This document shows positions 32,901 through 41,349 of a stretch of DNA of 64,000 nt, in pieces. This DNA comes from Bradyrhizobium sp. WSM3983 (lineage in GTDB: Bacteria; Pseudomonadota; Alphaproteobacteria; Rhizobiales; Xanthobacteraceae), in contig NZ_AXAY01000004.1 of assembly GCF_000473045.1 (NCBI RefSeq), positions 186,001 to 250,000 of the forward strand, read 5' to 3'. The translations under genes were made by a program, and so were the position numbers. The notes beneath the pieces were generated by a model. That model was not told the DNA's origin. It worked only from the letters and a program-made list of their open reading frames with translations, and searched no databases. Numbering within the stretch: the stretch's first letter is position 1; the number at the start of each line of letters is the position of its first letter.

Positions 32901-33860
32901 TCACTTGCCCCGTGCCGCGGTCGGGGTCAGGCCGAACCTGCGGCGAAAGCAGCGGTTGAAATAAGAGAGATCGTTGAAGCCGCAGGTGAATGCGATGTCG
33001 CTGATGCGGCCTTCGCGATGGGCGAGCAGGTCGGCCGCCTTGCGCAGGCGCAATTCGATCAGGCGGGTGGTGAAGCTGGCGCCGGCCTCGAACAAGAGTT
33101 CGTTGACGTAGCGCTCGGAGAGACTGGCCGCAGCGGCGAGCTTCTGCGCGGAAAAGTCCGGCTCATGGAAGCGCGCTTCGAGGGTCGACAGCACGGCTTT
33201 CAGCCGCACCGCGCGCAGGCCCCGGCGCCGTGCCGCGACCGCTATGTCGCTGCGGGCGCCCAAGCCGATCGCGGCGAGATCGAGCAAATGGGATGCGATC
33301 GCCATGCCGGCCTCGTCGGCGGCCGTCGGATGACGAAGCAATAGATCGCTGTAATCCATCACCAGCGACAGCGCGCCGCCGGGCTCGAGCTCGCAGCCGA
33401 CGAGGTCGTCCACATCAGCGACCATCGCGCGCAGTGAATCGACTGGCAGATGCACATTGGTGAAACGCTTCTGGCTGGCGCCGTCGGCGGCGAAGAACGG
33501 CTCGTCGAGCTTGAGCAGCACCATCGATCCCGGCCGCATGGTGAATTCGCGGCCGCGATGGACCACCTGCGAGGAACGATCGCCGGTGTTGCGCGCGAGG
33601 CAAAAGCGGTCATCGCCGGTCTCGATCACCTGGCGCTTTTCCCGCCGCACCGTGACGAAGCTGCCGTCACAGCGGCCGAGCATGGTGGTGCCGATATGGA
33701 TCGAGTTCATCGTGGCGCGAAACGGCACGTCGGAGGCCGGGTCGAGTTCGCCAGTGTTGGAAAAATGCTCGAACAGCTCGGCGAAACGGATGAAGCGCTG
33801 CCGGTCGGACAGATCCTGCGGCAACATCTCGGTCGAGAGCGACTTCCTGATGACGGACAT
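32901..33860 (-). CDS. AraC family transcriptional regulator
   Basis: A 319-residue regulator. The N-terminal region is a cupin-like sensor of the AraC_binding_2 type (FRATMNSIHIG, GSMVLLKLDEPFFA). The C-terminal 100 residues form two helix-turn-helix units: LAAAASLSERYVNELLFEAG and ISDIAFTCGFNDLSYFNRCFRRRFGLTP. The start is uncertain: the ATG at 33858-33860 has no good ribosome site and a longer frame continues to 33995. Two direct repeats lie immediately upstream. Target genes are unknown. Confidence 0.88.
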   Translation of the reverse strand: MSVIRKSLSTEMLPQDLSDRQRFIRFAELFEHFSNTGELDPASDVPFRATMNSIHIGTTMLGRCDGSFVTVRREKRQVIETGDDRFCLARNTGDRSSQVVHRGREFTMRPGSMVLLKLDEPFFAADGASQKRFTNVHLPVDSLRAMVADVDDLVGCELEPGGALSLVMDYSDLLLRHPTAADEAGMAIASHLLDLAAIGLGARSDIAVAARRRGLRAVRLKAVLSTLEARFHEPDFSAQKLAAAASLSERYVNELLFEAGASFTTRLIELRLRKAADLLAHREGRISDIAFTCGFNDLSYFNRCFRRRFGLTPTAARGK

Positions 33861-33861
33861 C

Positions 33862-33888
33862 GAGAACGACTTTTTGAGAATGACTTTT
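33862..33888. repeat. Tandem 13/14-bp direct repeat at the AraC start
   Basis: GAGAACGACTTTTT is followed directly by GAGAATGACTTTT, two near-identical units. They lie one base upstream of the proposed start codon. AraC proteins often bind direct repeats, so autoregulation is possible, but if translation begins further upstream the repeat is coding (KVILKKSFSM). The rest of 33889-34161 contains an A/T-rich patch and no gene. Confidence 0.35.
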
Positions 33889-34161
33889 CTAAGTTTCTTC
33901 AAAAAAGGCAGCGACCGACCGAACTTCGCAGGCTGGAAATGAACGCCCACTGAAATCCGGCGCGCGCAAGCTATCAGCAGGCCGACATGAATCAAGCTGC
34001 GCCGGTCAGTCCAAGCCGGCTGGCCGCCGGCGCCGGACAGTCCAAGACGACCCGCACACCCCCATTCTATTCAGGCTGCGGATGCGACATCCCGCCACAC
34101 GCGAATCGCGTCCGGGCAACCGGGCGGCCCCGGCCTGACGCCCGCTGGAGGAGACAACGAC

Positions 34162-34404
34162 ATGCGAACCTCTCTACCCCGCAGCCTCGTACTCGGCGGC
34201 GCCATCGCAACCAGCCTCTGCGTCGGCTACGCGCTCGGCGCGCAACCACACATGGACGAGGCCATCGCGATCCTGCAATCGGCCCGCGCCGAGCTCGCCA
34301 AGGCCGAGCCCAACAAGGGCGGCCATCGCGAGAAGGCGCTGGGGCTGATCGACCAGGTGGTCGCCGAAGTACGCGCCGGCATCGCTTTCGCAGCCACCCA
34401 CTGA
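34162..34404 (+). CDS. Small exported protein, unknown
   Basis: An 80-residue protein with a signal peptide (MRTSLPRSLVLGG through SLCVGYALGA) and a mature part of about 53 residues that is mostly one amphipathic helical hairpin: MDEAIAILQSARAELAKAE and HREKALGLIDQVVAEVRAGI. No family is named with confidence. The ATG follows GGAGGAGACAACGAC. It is followed 23 bp later by another small exported protein, so the two may be co-expressed. Confidence 0.75.
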   Translation: MRTSLPRSLVLGGAIATSLCVGYALGAQPHMDEAIAILQSARAELAKAEPNKGGHREKALGLIDQVVAEVRAGIAFAATH

Positions 34405-34427
34405 CCCCCGACATCAGGGAGCAAGGC

Positions 34428-34679
34428 ATGATACGAACCGTTTTTGCCGCAGCACTCGCGCTCGGCGCAATCGTCAGTTCGGCCCAGGCGATGCCGCAGG
34501 CGCCGTTCGGCGCACAAGACAATGGCGATGTCATCGCGGTGGCCGGTGGCTGCGCCGCCGGCTGGCACCGTGGCCCCTATGGCGGCTGCCTGAGAAACTA
34601 CGCCAACCCTGCTGCGCATGCCTGTCCGCGCGGCTACCATATCGGCCCCGGCGGCGCCTGCCGCGGCAACGGCAAATGA
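34428..34679 (+). CDS. Small exported Gly/Cys protein of the GCG_CRPN type
   Basis: An 83-residue protein with a signal peptide ending SAQA. The mature part has AGGCAAGWHRGPYGGCLRN and HACPRGYHIGPGGACRGN, two related Gly/Cys/aromatic repeats. This matches the short GCG_CRPN-type secreted proteins common in Bradyrhizobium. Four cysteines suggest disulfides or metal contact. The function is unknown. The ATG at 34428 follows GGGAGCAAGGC. Confidence 0.8.
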   Translation: MIRTVFAAALALGAIVSSAQAMPQAPFGAQDNGDVIAVAGGCAAGWHRGPYGGCLRNYANPAAHACPRGYHIGPGGACRGNGK

Positions 34680-34731
34680 GAGCTGGCCGCACGGCCGTTT
34701 CGCAATAGCGGCCGCTTCGCAAATAGGAGTC

Positions 34732-34764
34732 ATGCCCGGGCTTACTTGCCCGGGCATTTCTTTT
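34732..34764 (+). terminator. Rho-independent terminator
   Basis: ATGCCCGGGC and GCCCGGGCAT form an exact 10-bp stem around TTACTT, followed by TTCTTTT. It ends the transcript of the two small exported proteins. Confidence 0.8.
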
Positions 34765-34943
34765 GCCGATTGTGGCGAGGATCATAGACAGCCAGAGCAA
34801 GACGGCGCAATCCTTCTTGCTACCTCAGCGCGATTGTGGGCGGAATACATCCATTACTTCCATGATGCAATCACTGATTGAAGTTGAACGATGCCGCCCC
34901 AGCGGGGCTTAAAGCATCCCCAACTGAATTTTCGGAGGAGTCC

Positions 34944-37637
34944 ATGACGCACCAGGACGGGGCGCTGCATGGCGGTCCTGCAAGGCCGGACCATACGCAC
35001 GATGATCCAAATGCCGTGCCGAATGCAGCCGACGCACGTCCGCCGCGAAAGCTGGTGCTGTTCGCCGACGGCACCGGCAACGCCTTCAGCACCCAGGAAT
35101 CCAGCGTCTGGCGTCTCTACGAGGCGCTCGACCATACCAAGCCCGATCAGATCGCCTATTACATCAAGGGCGTCGGCACCGCCGGCTGGGCGCCGCTCGC
35201 CGCACTCGACGGCGCCACCGGCATCGGCGTGCCCGCCAACGTCCGCAAGCTCTATCGCTTCCTGTGCTGGAACTGGCGCGAGGGCGACGAGATCTACATC
35301 TTCGGCTTCAGCCGCGGCGCCTTCACCGCGCGCACGCTGGCGGCCCTGATCGCAAGCCAGGGGCTGGTGCCGGCCGTGATCGACAAGGTCGCCGTGTCGC
35401 ATGCGGAGATGCAGCGCAACACGATGGCCGCATGGCGGGAGTATCGCAAGGAGTCGGTCGGCTATCGCAGCCTGCCGACGATCTGGGTCGTACGCTGGAT
35501 CCGCGACGTGCTGATCTATCTCTATGATCTCGTTTTCCGACATCGCTCCTATGCCAGCGTGCGCGAGGCCATGGACGGCCGCAAGGAGGTCAAGATCGAA
35601 TTCCTCGGACTGTTCGACACGGTCGAGGCATTCGGCGTACCGATCGAGGAGCTCCGTGTCGCGATCGACTGGGCGATCTGGCCGATCTCGTTCCGAAACT
35701 ACCGGCTCTCCGACAAGGTGAAGCACGCCTGCCATGCGCTCGCGCTCGACGACGAACGCACCACCTTCCATCCGCTGCGCATCGACCAGGCCGGGCTCGC
35801 CGAGGGGCAGATCGTCAAGGAGGTGTGGTTCGCGGGCGTCCACTCCGACATCGGCGGCGGCTATCCGGAATCCACGTTGTCCTTCGTGCCGTTGGTGTGG
35901 ATGGCCGAGCAGCTGGGCAACCAGCTCCGTTTCCAGGACGGCACGATCGCGCATTTCCGCGAGTACCAGTCGGCGATCGGGCCGATGCACGATTCGCGCA
36001 GCGGCACCGGGGTGCTGTACCGCTACGGTCCGCGGCCGATCCATGACCGCGCCGAGGATGGCGGACCGCCGGTGGTGCATTTCGGCGTGGTCGAGCGCAT
36101 GCTGCACGGATGCGACAATTACGCGCCGCTGATGCTTCCCGCCAATGCCAGGGTGCTGCTGCCGGATGGACAGGTGCTGCCGCTGACGCGGGACGAAACG
36201 CGCAAGGCCATGAGGTCTGCCTACGCAAAGAGGGAAAGCGACGGCCACAGGGCGGCCGAAGCCGACGCCTTCATGGCGATGAGCCCGCCGAATCCCGAGA
36301 TGGCGCGGCAGGTCCTCGACACCGTGTGGTGGCGCCGCTTCGCCTATTTCTCGCTGCTGATCGCGCTCGGCATCCTGGCCGCATGGCCATGGATTGCGCG
36401 CTCCGTCGTCGGATCGTCCAAGGAGCACGGTCTCGAAGACACCACCCTGCTCAAATGGATCACGGCGATCGACAACGGCACGGGCACGGTAGTCAAGCCG
36501 TTCGCCGATCTGCTCGCGAGCGTGCTGCCGTCCTACGCGGCACCATGGCTTGCGATCGCGCTCTATTATCCCTTCCTCACCACGGTCCTCGTCATCATCA
36601 TCCTGATCGCGTGGAACAGGAATGCGGCGCTGCGCGACAGCATCCAGGAACGCGCCCGGCTGGCCTGGTACCGGCCCGACCGGATGGCATCGCGAAGCCG
36701 GGTCAGCAAATCAGGCTGGCTGCTCGCGATCGGCCGCTGGATGCGGCTGCACGCCTGGCCGGTGCGCATGGCCTTCACCAACGTCCTGTTGCCGGCGGTT
36801 TTCCTCATCGCCATTTTCGGCTCCGCTCTGCTGTTGCTGTCCCGCGGCTATCTCGACTGGCGCGCGGGCGTTGGCGACTTCTGCAAGAGCAGCGCATCGA
36901 CGCATGCCGTCGGCGACACGCCGGTGACTGCGCGCGACGGCGAATTGTTCGACGTCAGCCATTTCTGCTGGCCAAGCCGCCTCTCGGTCGAGAAGGGCCG
37001 CAAATACCGCGTCTGGATTGAGATGGCCGATCCGTGGTTCGACCGCACCATCATGACCGGCCTGAACGGATTCAAGACCCCGCCGGATCCGACCCACCAC
37101 CTCGCCGTCCCGATCCTGCGGCTGCAGCGCGCAGACTGGTTCCAGCCCGTCGTGCGGGTGGGCGCGCGCGGATCGTACGATCTGCCGCTGCAGGCCATCA
37201 ACGGACTGCCCGCGAACGAGCTGCCGCGGCGGGTCAATGCGACCGTGCCGGCCTATGAGGACGACAGCAAGAACAACTACCCCATCCACGTCGAAGACTC
37301 CCCGGAATTCAAGACACAAGGCAGCGAATTGAATCGGGTCTGGAAGCCGTTCGGAGATTTCGAGCAGATCCCGGCCGCGGCACTGCCGGCGGCGCGCGCG
37401 CTCTGGCGCAAACAGGGATTGTCCGAGCTGTTCGTCGCGGAATTCGAGGCGCCCGAGGCCGGCGAGCTGTTCTTCTACGTCAACGACGCCGTCCAGCTTT
37501 TCCCACGCCTCATCCCCACACGGGTCGCGCCGCGCTGGCTCGTGCCGGTTCAGGGGCGGCGCGTCCAGTTCTACAAAAACAACAGCGGAACGGCGACGAT
37601 CCGGGTCCAGCGGTTGCCGGCGGCCCCGCCCCCATGA
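34944..37637 (+). CDS. DUF2235 domain hydrolase with C-terminal membrane segments
   Basis: An 897-residue protein. The N-terminal half is an alpha/beta hydrolase of the DUF2235 type, opening with LVLFADGTGNAF and carrying the nucleophile elbow GFSRGAF with S123. HSDIGGGYPES later in the domain supplies the usual DIGGG motif. Three hydrophobic segments follow (near 475, 540 and 620), then a soluble C-terminal domain of about 260 residues. DUF2235 includes Tle1-type phospholipase effectors of type VI secretion, but no secretion or immunity gene is adjacent. The ATG at 34944 is preceded by CGGAGGAG. Substrate unknown. Confidence 0.85.
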   Translation: MTHQDGALHGGPARPDHTHDDPNAVPNAADARPPRKLVLFADGTGNAFSTQESSVWRLYEALDHTKPDQIAYYIKGVGTAGWAPLAALDGATGIGVPANVRKLYRFLCWNWREGDEIYIFGFSRGAFTARTLAALIASQGLVPAVIDKVAVSHAEMQRNTMAAWREYRKESVGYRSLPTIWVVRWIRDVLIYLYDLVFRHRSYASVREAMDGRKEVKIEFLGLFDTVEAFGVPIEELRVAIDWAIWPISFRNYRLSDKVKHACHALALDDERTTFHPLRIDQAGLAEGQIVKEVWFAGVHSDIGGGYPESTLSFVPLVWMAEQLGNQLRFQDGTIAHFREYQSAIGPMHDSRSGTGVLYRYGPRPIHDRAEDGGPPVVHFGVVERMLHGCDNYAPLMLPANARVLLPDGQVLPLTRDETRKAMRSAYAKRESDGHRAAEADAFMAMSPPNPEMARQVLDTVWWRRFAYFSLLIALGILAAWPWIARSVVGSSKEHGLEDTTLLKWITAIDNGTGTVVKPFADLLASVLPSYAAPWLAIALYYPFLTTVLVIIILIAWNRNAALRDSIQERARLAWYRPDRMASRSRVSKSGWLLAIGRWMRLHAWPVRMAFTNVLLPAVFLIAIFGSALLLLSRGYLDWRAGVGDFCKSSASTHAVGDTPVTARDGELFDVSHFCWPSRLSVEKGRKYRVWIEMADPWFDRTIMTGLNGFKTPPDPTHHLAVPILRLQRADWFQPVVRVGARGSYDLPLQAINGLPANELPRRVNATVPAYEDDSKNNYPIHVEDSPEFKTQGSELNRVWKPFGDFEQIPAAALPAARALWRKQGLSELFVAEFEAPEAGELFFYVNDAVQLFPRLIPTRVAPRWLVPVQGRRVQFYKNNSGTATIRVQRLPAAPPP

Positions 37638-37709
37638 TTATGGGTGTCGCGCCCGCGGCGCCGCGGCTAAGCTTGCAGCGCGCGCCGCGGGGGACACGCG
37701 GCCGGGACC

Positions 37710-38387
37710 ATGATCATGACGGACCAGGGCGAGACCGGTGAGGCCATCACCATCCTCCTCGTCGAAGACGACGCACCGACCTGCTGGCGTCTTCAGGACG
37801 CGCTGGTGAAGGCTGCTTACGAGGTGCGCACGGCCGGCTCGCTCGGCGAAGCCCGCAATGCGCTTGCCGGCGGCGCGCCACGCGTGCTGCTGACCGACCT
37901 GCGGCTGCCCGACGGCCATGGCGTCGAGCTGATCCGCGAGACCAGGCGGCGCTTTCCGGACACCGAGATCATGGTGATCTCGGCGCTGGGCGACGAGGAA
38001 AGCGTGATCTCCGCGATCACCGTCGGCGCCACCGGCTATCTGCTCAAGGACGCCTTCCCGACCGACATCGCCACCACCGTGCGCGATCTGGTTGCTGGAC
38101 ATTCGCCGATCTCGGCCTCGATCGCGCGCTTCATCGTGCGGCGAACACAAAACTCCGCAGAGCCGCCGCCCGGCCCCGTGCTCAACACCGCAAAGCTGAC
38201 GCCGCGCGAGATCGACATCCTCTGGGGCATCGCCAAGGGTTTCAGCTACGCCGAGATCGCGAGCCATCTCGGCCTGTCCAGGCAGACCGTGCCCGGCCAC
38301 ATCAAGAACATCTATCGCAAGCTCGAGGTGCACACGCGGAGCGAAGCGGTGTTCGAGGCGGTGCAGCAGGGCCTGATCAAGCTGTGA
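37710..38387 (+). CDS. NarL/FixJ-type response regulator
   Basis: A 225-residue regulator. The receiver domain has the acidic pocket LVEDD, the phosphorylation site D63 (LLTDLRLPDG) and KD (YLLKDAF). The C-terminal LuxR-type helix-turn-helix is LTPREIDILWGIAKG and SYAEIASHLGLSRQTVPGHI. Two ATGs (37710 and 37716) are possible. Its stop codon overlaps the GTG start of the following sensor kinase in GTGA, so the pair forms one two-component system. Confidence 0.93.
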   Translation: MIMTDQGETGEAITILLVEDDAPTCWRLQDALVKAAYEVRTAGSLGEARNALAGGAPRVLLTDLRLPDGHGVELIRETRRRFPDTEIMVISALGDEESVISAITVGATGYLLKDAFPTDIATTVRDLVAGHSPISASIARFIVRRTQNSAEPPPGPVLNTAKLTPREIDILWGIAKGFSYAEIASHLGLSRQTVPGHIKNIYRKLEVHTRSEAVFEAVQQGLIKL

Positions 38388-40309
38388 GCGAGATTGCCGC
38401 GAAAGCTGCGACCACGCGCACGCGGCGCCGGCCGCAGCTGGTGCGACTCCTCCCTTACGTGTTGCTCCAGGCGCTGATCGTGATCGCCACCATGCTGGTG
38501 CTGCGGCTGGTGCCGCCCGACGATCCCGACGATTACGCCGTCTCGAAGTTCGCGCTGCGGGAGAACGGTGCTACGCGGACGGTAACGCTACCGCATTTCA
38601 CCTCCTCGCGTTACTCGCTGGGCGATCCGCCGCTCTACACCGGCGTGTTCAACTGGGCCTCGCGTGACGTCAACGCTGCGTGGTCGGTGTTCCTGCCGCG
38701 CTTCAGCAACGGCGTGGAAGTCGCGATCAACGGCGTCGCGATCCTGGATTCCAGGCGCGACGACACTGCCAACCGGCCGGACCGCAACACGCCGGAGATC
38801 GCGGTGATCCCGTCATCGCTGCTGCGCGATGGCTCCAACCAGATCACCGTGCGGCTGTTCGTCTGGGGACCGCTGAAAGGCTTTCTCGATACCGTCTATG
38901 TCGGGCCCGATGAAGCATTGCGCCCGGCCTACGAGACGCGCACGCTCCTGTTCGTCACGCTGCCGGTGGTGTTCTCCGCCTGGCAGTCGCTGCTGGCCGT
39001 GATCCTCGCGATCATGTGGCTGATGCGCCGTCGCGAGCCGGTCTATGGCGTGCTCGCTGCCGGAATGCTGGTTGGCGCGGTGCAGGCCTTTGTGCCACCG
39101 CCGGTGCCGCCCGCGCCCTATCCGCATATCTCCGCCATTCTGCTTGCATCCGCTCCGATCGAGAGCGCGCTGGTCGTGGTGTTCGCGGTGCTGTTCTTCG
39201 GCTGGCGCTGGCCGCGCTACGGCCTGCTGCTATTCGTGCCGGGGCTGATCATCCTGGCCGCCGGACTGCTCGCCAGCCAGCCGGTGCCGCGCATCGTTTT
39301 CCTGTTTCTCGGCGTGCCGACAGTCGGCCTGTGCCTGATGCTGCTCGCCGTCATCGTCACCATGGCGGTGATCAAGCGGCAGGATGCGGCGAGCTTCACC
39401 TTCGGTTGCGCGGTCACCATCGTGCTGACCTGCTGGTTTCACGACATGCTCTCGGTGTTCGAGTTCGTGCCGGACGAGCGCACCTTCGTCACGCGGCTGT
39501 CCTATTCGGCGATGCTGGTCGCGATCGGAGCCGGGCTGACCTGGCGCTTCGCCCGCGCGCTGAACCAGGTCGACAGCTTTGCGGGCCGGCTCGTCGCCCG
39601 CGTGCGCGAGGCCGAGGAGCGGCTGAAGGCGAGCTTCGCCCGCGAGGAGGCACGCGCGCGGGCCGCAGCGCTCGCCAACGAACGCACACGGCTGATGCGC
39701 GACCTGCATGACGGCCTCGGCGGCCAGCTGATCAGCATCGTCGCGCTCTCCGAGCGCGGGCAGGAGGGCGCGACCATCATCGATGCAGCGCGCGCGGCGC
39801 TGAAGGATCTGCGCCTCGTCATCGATTCCATGGACGATATCGGCGGCGACCTCATGCTCGCGCTCGGCTCCTGGCGCGAGCGCGCGGCGATGCAATTGCG
39901 GCCGCATGACATCGCGCTCGACTGGCGCGTGGCGACGCCGCAGGGCCTGCCGCTGCACCCTGAACTCAGGCCATGGCACGTCATCCAGATCGTGCGCATC
40001 CTGGACGAGGCGGTGACCAATGCGGTCAAGCACGCGACCGCGCGCCACATCACCGTAACCATCGAGACGCACGATGATGGCCAAGGACCGTACGGCGTGA
40101 TCAGCGTCGCTGACGACGGAAGCGGCTTTGCGCTTGATAATGACGGCGACGTCGCAGGCGCGAGCCAGACCGCGCGCGGCCTGCGCAACATGACAAACCG
40201 CGCGACGCGCTGCGGCGCGGTGCTCGGTCTGAGCTCGGATACTTCCGGCACGCGCGTACGGCTGCAATTGCCCCAAGTTTTTCCCGACAGCGACGCGGCC
40301 GCGGGCTGA
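38384..40309 (+). CDS. Sensor histidine kinase with 7TMR-DISM-like input region
   Basis: A 641-residue kinase. A first membrane segment (25-45) precedes a periplasmic beta-rich domain of about 150 residues (YTGVFNWASRDVNAAW, VEVAINGVAILDSR), then six to seven membrane segments (about 185-390) and a short coiled coil. The HisKA_3 dimerisation helix carries the phosphorylated H442 in RDLHDGLGGQL, and the ATPase domain has DEAVTNAVKHA and the G box VADDGSGFAL. The layout resembles 7TMR-DISM sensors, which bind carbohydrate-like ligands outside the cell. It starts with GTG overlapping the regulator gene. Confidence 0.9.
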   Translation: MSEIAAKAATTRTRRRPQLVRLLPYVLLQALIVIATMLVLRLVPPDDPDDYAVSKFALRENGATRTVTLPHFTSSRYSLGDPPLYTGVFNWASRDVNAAWSVFLPRFSNGVEVAINGVAILDSRRDDTANRPDRNTPEIAVIPSSLLRDGSNQITVRLFVWGPLKGFLDTVYVGPDEALRPAYETRTLLFVTLPVVFSAWQSLLAVILAIMWLMRRREPVYGVLAAGMLVGAVQAFVPPPVPPAPYPHISAILLASAPIESALVVVFAVLFFGWRWPRYGLLLFVPGLIILAAGLLASQPVPRIVFLFLGVPTVGLCLMLLAVIVTMAVIKRQDAASFTFGCAVTIVLTCWFHDMLSVFEFVPDERTFVTRLSYSAMLVAIGAGLTWRFARALNQVDSFAGRLVARVREAEERLKASFAREEARARAAALANERTRLMRDLHDGLGGQLISIVALSERGQEGATIIDAARAALKDLRLVIDSMDDIGGDLMLALGSWRERAAMQLRPHDIALDWRVATPQGLPLHPELRPWHVIQIVRILDEAVTNAVKHATARHITVTIETHDDGQGPYGVISVADDGSGFALDNDGDVAGASQTARGLRNMTNRATRCGAVLGLSSDTSGTRVRLQLPQVFPDSDAAAG

Positions 40310-40453
40310 AAAGCCCCCTCCCCGGACGCATGGGACGTGCGGGGAGAGGGATCGGGCCGGAATGTTGGCTTTGCGAAGGACGGGGGGTTCGTTCGCAGGC
40401 TCGCTTGCATAGCTCCCTTGGCCCGAAAGCAATCAACTCAATCCAAAGACATT

Positions 40454-40744
40454 TCAGCGCACGCCGACGCGATTGACCGGGCCGCCGCGATTCATCGGCG
40501 TGCCGGCGCGGACGCCGACACCGGGCGCACCGACACCGGGCGTTGCCGCGACGGCGGCCGCAACCGGCGCGCCCGGCGCAACCACCACCGCTCCGACCGG
40601 CCGCACCACGCAGCCCTTGGGCACGCCGACCGTCTTGCAATAGACCACCGCCTGCGCCGGGCTCGTGCCCAGTGATACCATCGCCGCACCCGCCAGCATC
40701 ATCACCGTCAGCCCGGCGCTCAGCGCTCCCGCTTTTTTCGACAT
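40454..40744 (-). CDS. Small exported Gly/Val/Pro-rich protein
   Basis: A 96-residue protein with a signal peptide ending SPAQA. The mature part has VVYCKTVGVPKGCVVRP, with two cysteines eight residues apart, then a low-complexity Ala/Val/Gly/Pro tail (GVGAPGVGV). Proteins of this make-up are frequent in Bradyrhizobium; no function is known to me. The ATG at 40742-40744 has GGAGAGCAAG upstream. Confidence 0.75.
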   Translation of the reverse strand: MSKKAGALSAGLTVMMLAGAAMVSLGTSPAQAVVYCKTVGVPKGCVVRPVGAVVVAPGAPVAAAVAATPGVGAPGVGVRAGTPMNRGGPVNRVGVR

Positions 40745-40979
40745 CTTGCTCTCCTGCTTCCCGTTCGGCGCCCGGTGCAATCACCGGGTCTCGCAGCCGA
40801 CGTGCACCCTCAATGGCAAAAGACGATGCGCCAAGACATGCCATGAAGATGGGGGTGCGGCAGGCAAGCCTCCGAGCCGATGCCATGAACATGGCATGGA
40901 CCGGTCATGGATCTCCGCGAGATGGTCCGGCGCGCCCGATCCCGAGCGGGACTAAATCACAATTCCAACGAGGTGCTTC

Positions 40980-41204
40980 ATGAAGATTTCAATTCTTGCC
41001 GCGCTGCTGCTCGCCGCCGCTGCCCTGCCCGCCGCGGCGCAATCCGGCCCCACGCCGCAGGAGCAGATGGCCTGCCGCGGCGACGCCGGAAAATTCTGCG
41101 CCGAGCACATCGGCAAGCCGCCGCAGATGAATGCCTGCCTGCGCGAGAACAAGGCCAAGCTTTCGGACAGCTGCCGCAAGGTGGTGGAATCGCACGGCGG
41201 GTGA
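40980..41204 (+). CDS. Small exported cysteine-rich repeat protein
   Basis: A 74-residue protein with a signal peptide ending PAAA. The mature part fits one unit of the cysteine-rich (GLG1-type) repeat: MACRGDAGKFCAEH, then MNACLRENKAKLSDSCRK, with four cysteines at the usual spacing. Such proteins are periplasmic or extracellular and of unknown role. The ATG at 40980 has AACGAGGTGCTTC upstream. Confidence 0.8.
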   Translation: MKISILAALLLAAAALPAAAQSGPTPQEQMACRGDAGKFCAEHIGKPPQMNACLRENKAKLSDSCRKVVESHGG

Positions 41205-41230
41205 GGCATGATCTTTCCACAGGAGCAGTA

Positions 41231-41309
41231 TCGTAAGGTGGGCAAAGCGAAGCGTGCCCACCACTTCTGTTGGTGGGCACGGCGCTTTGCGCCTTTGCCC
41301 ACCCTACGA
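41231..41309. repeat. Long hairpin repeat
   Basis: TCGTAAGGTGGGCAAAG and CTTTGCCCACCCTACGA-like arms enclose an inner GTGCCCACCA / TGGTGGGCAC stem. Together they form an almost complete 79-bp hairpin with a 7-base loop. It lies between two convergent genes and probably terminates both. Confidence 0.85.
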
Positions 41310-41349
41310 TTTCGGACTCGCGGATAGAGCCACCCGCTCCCAGAGGAGG

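Noticed and set aside
40312..40360. Terminator behind the sensor kinase
   Set aside because: CCCCTCCCC and GGGGAGAGG can pair, but the stem is imperfect and no T run follows, so it is not listed as a terminator.
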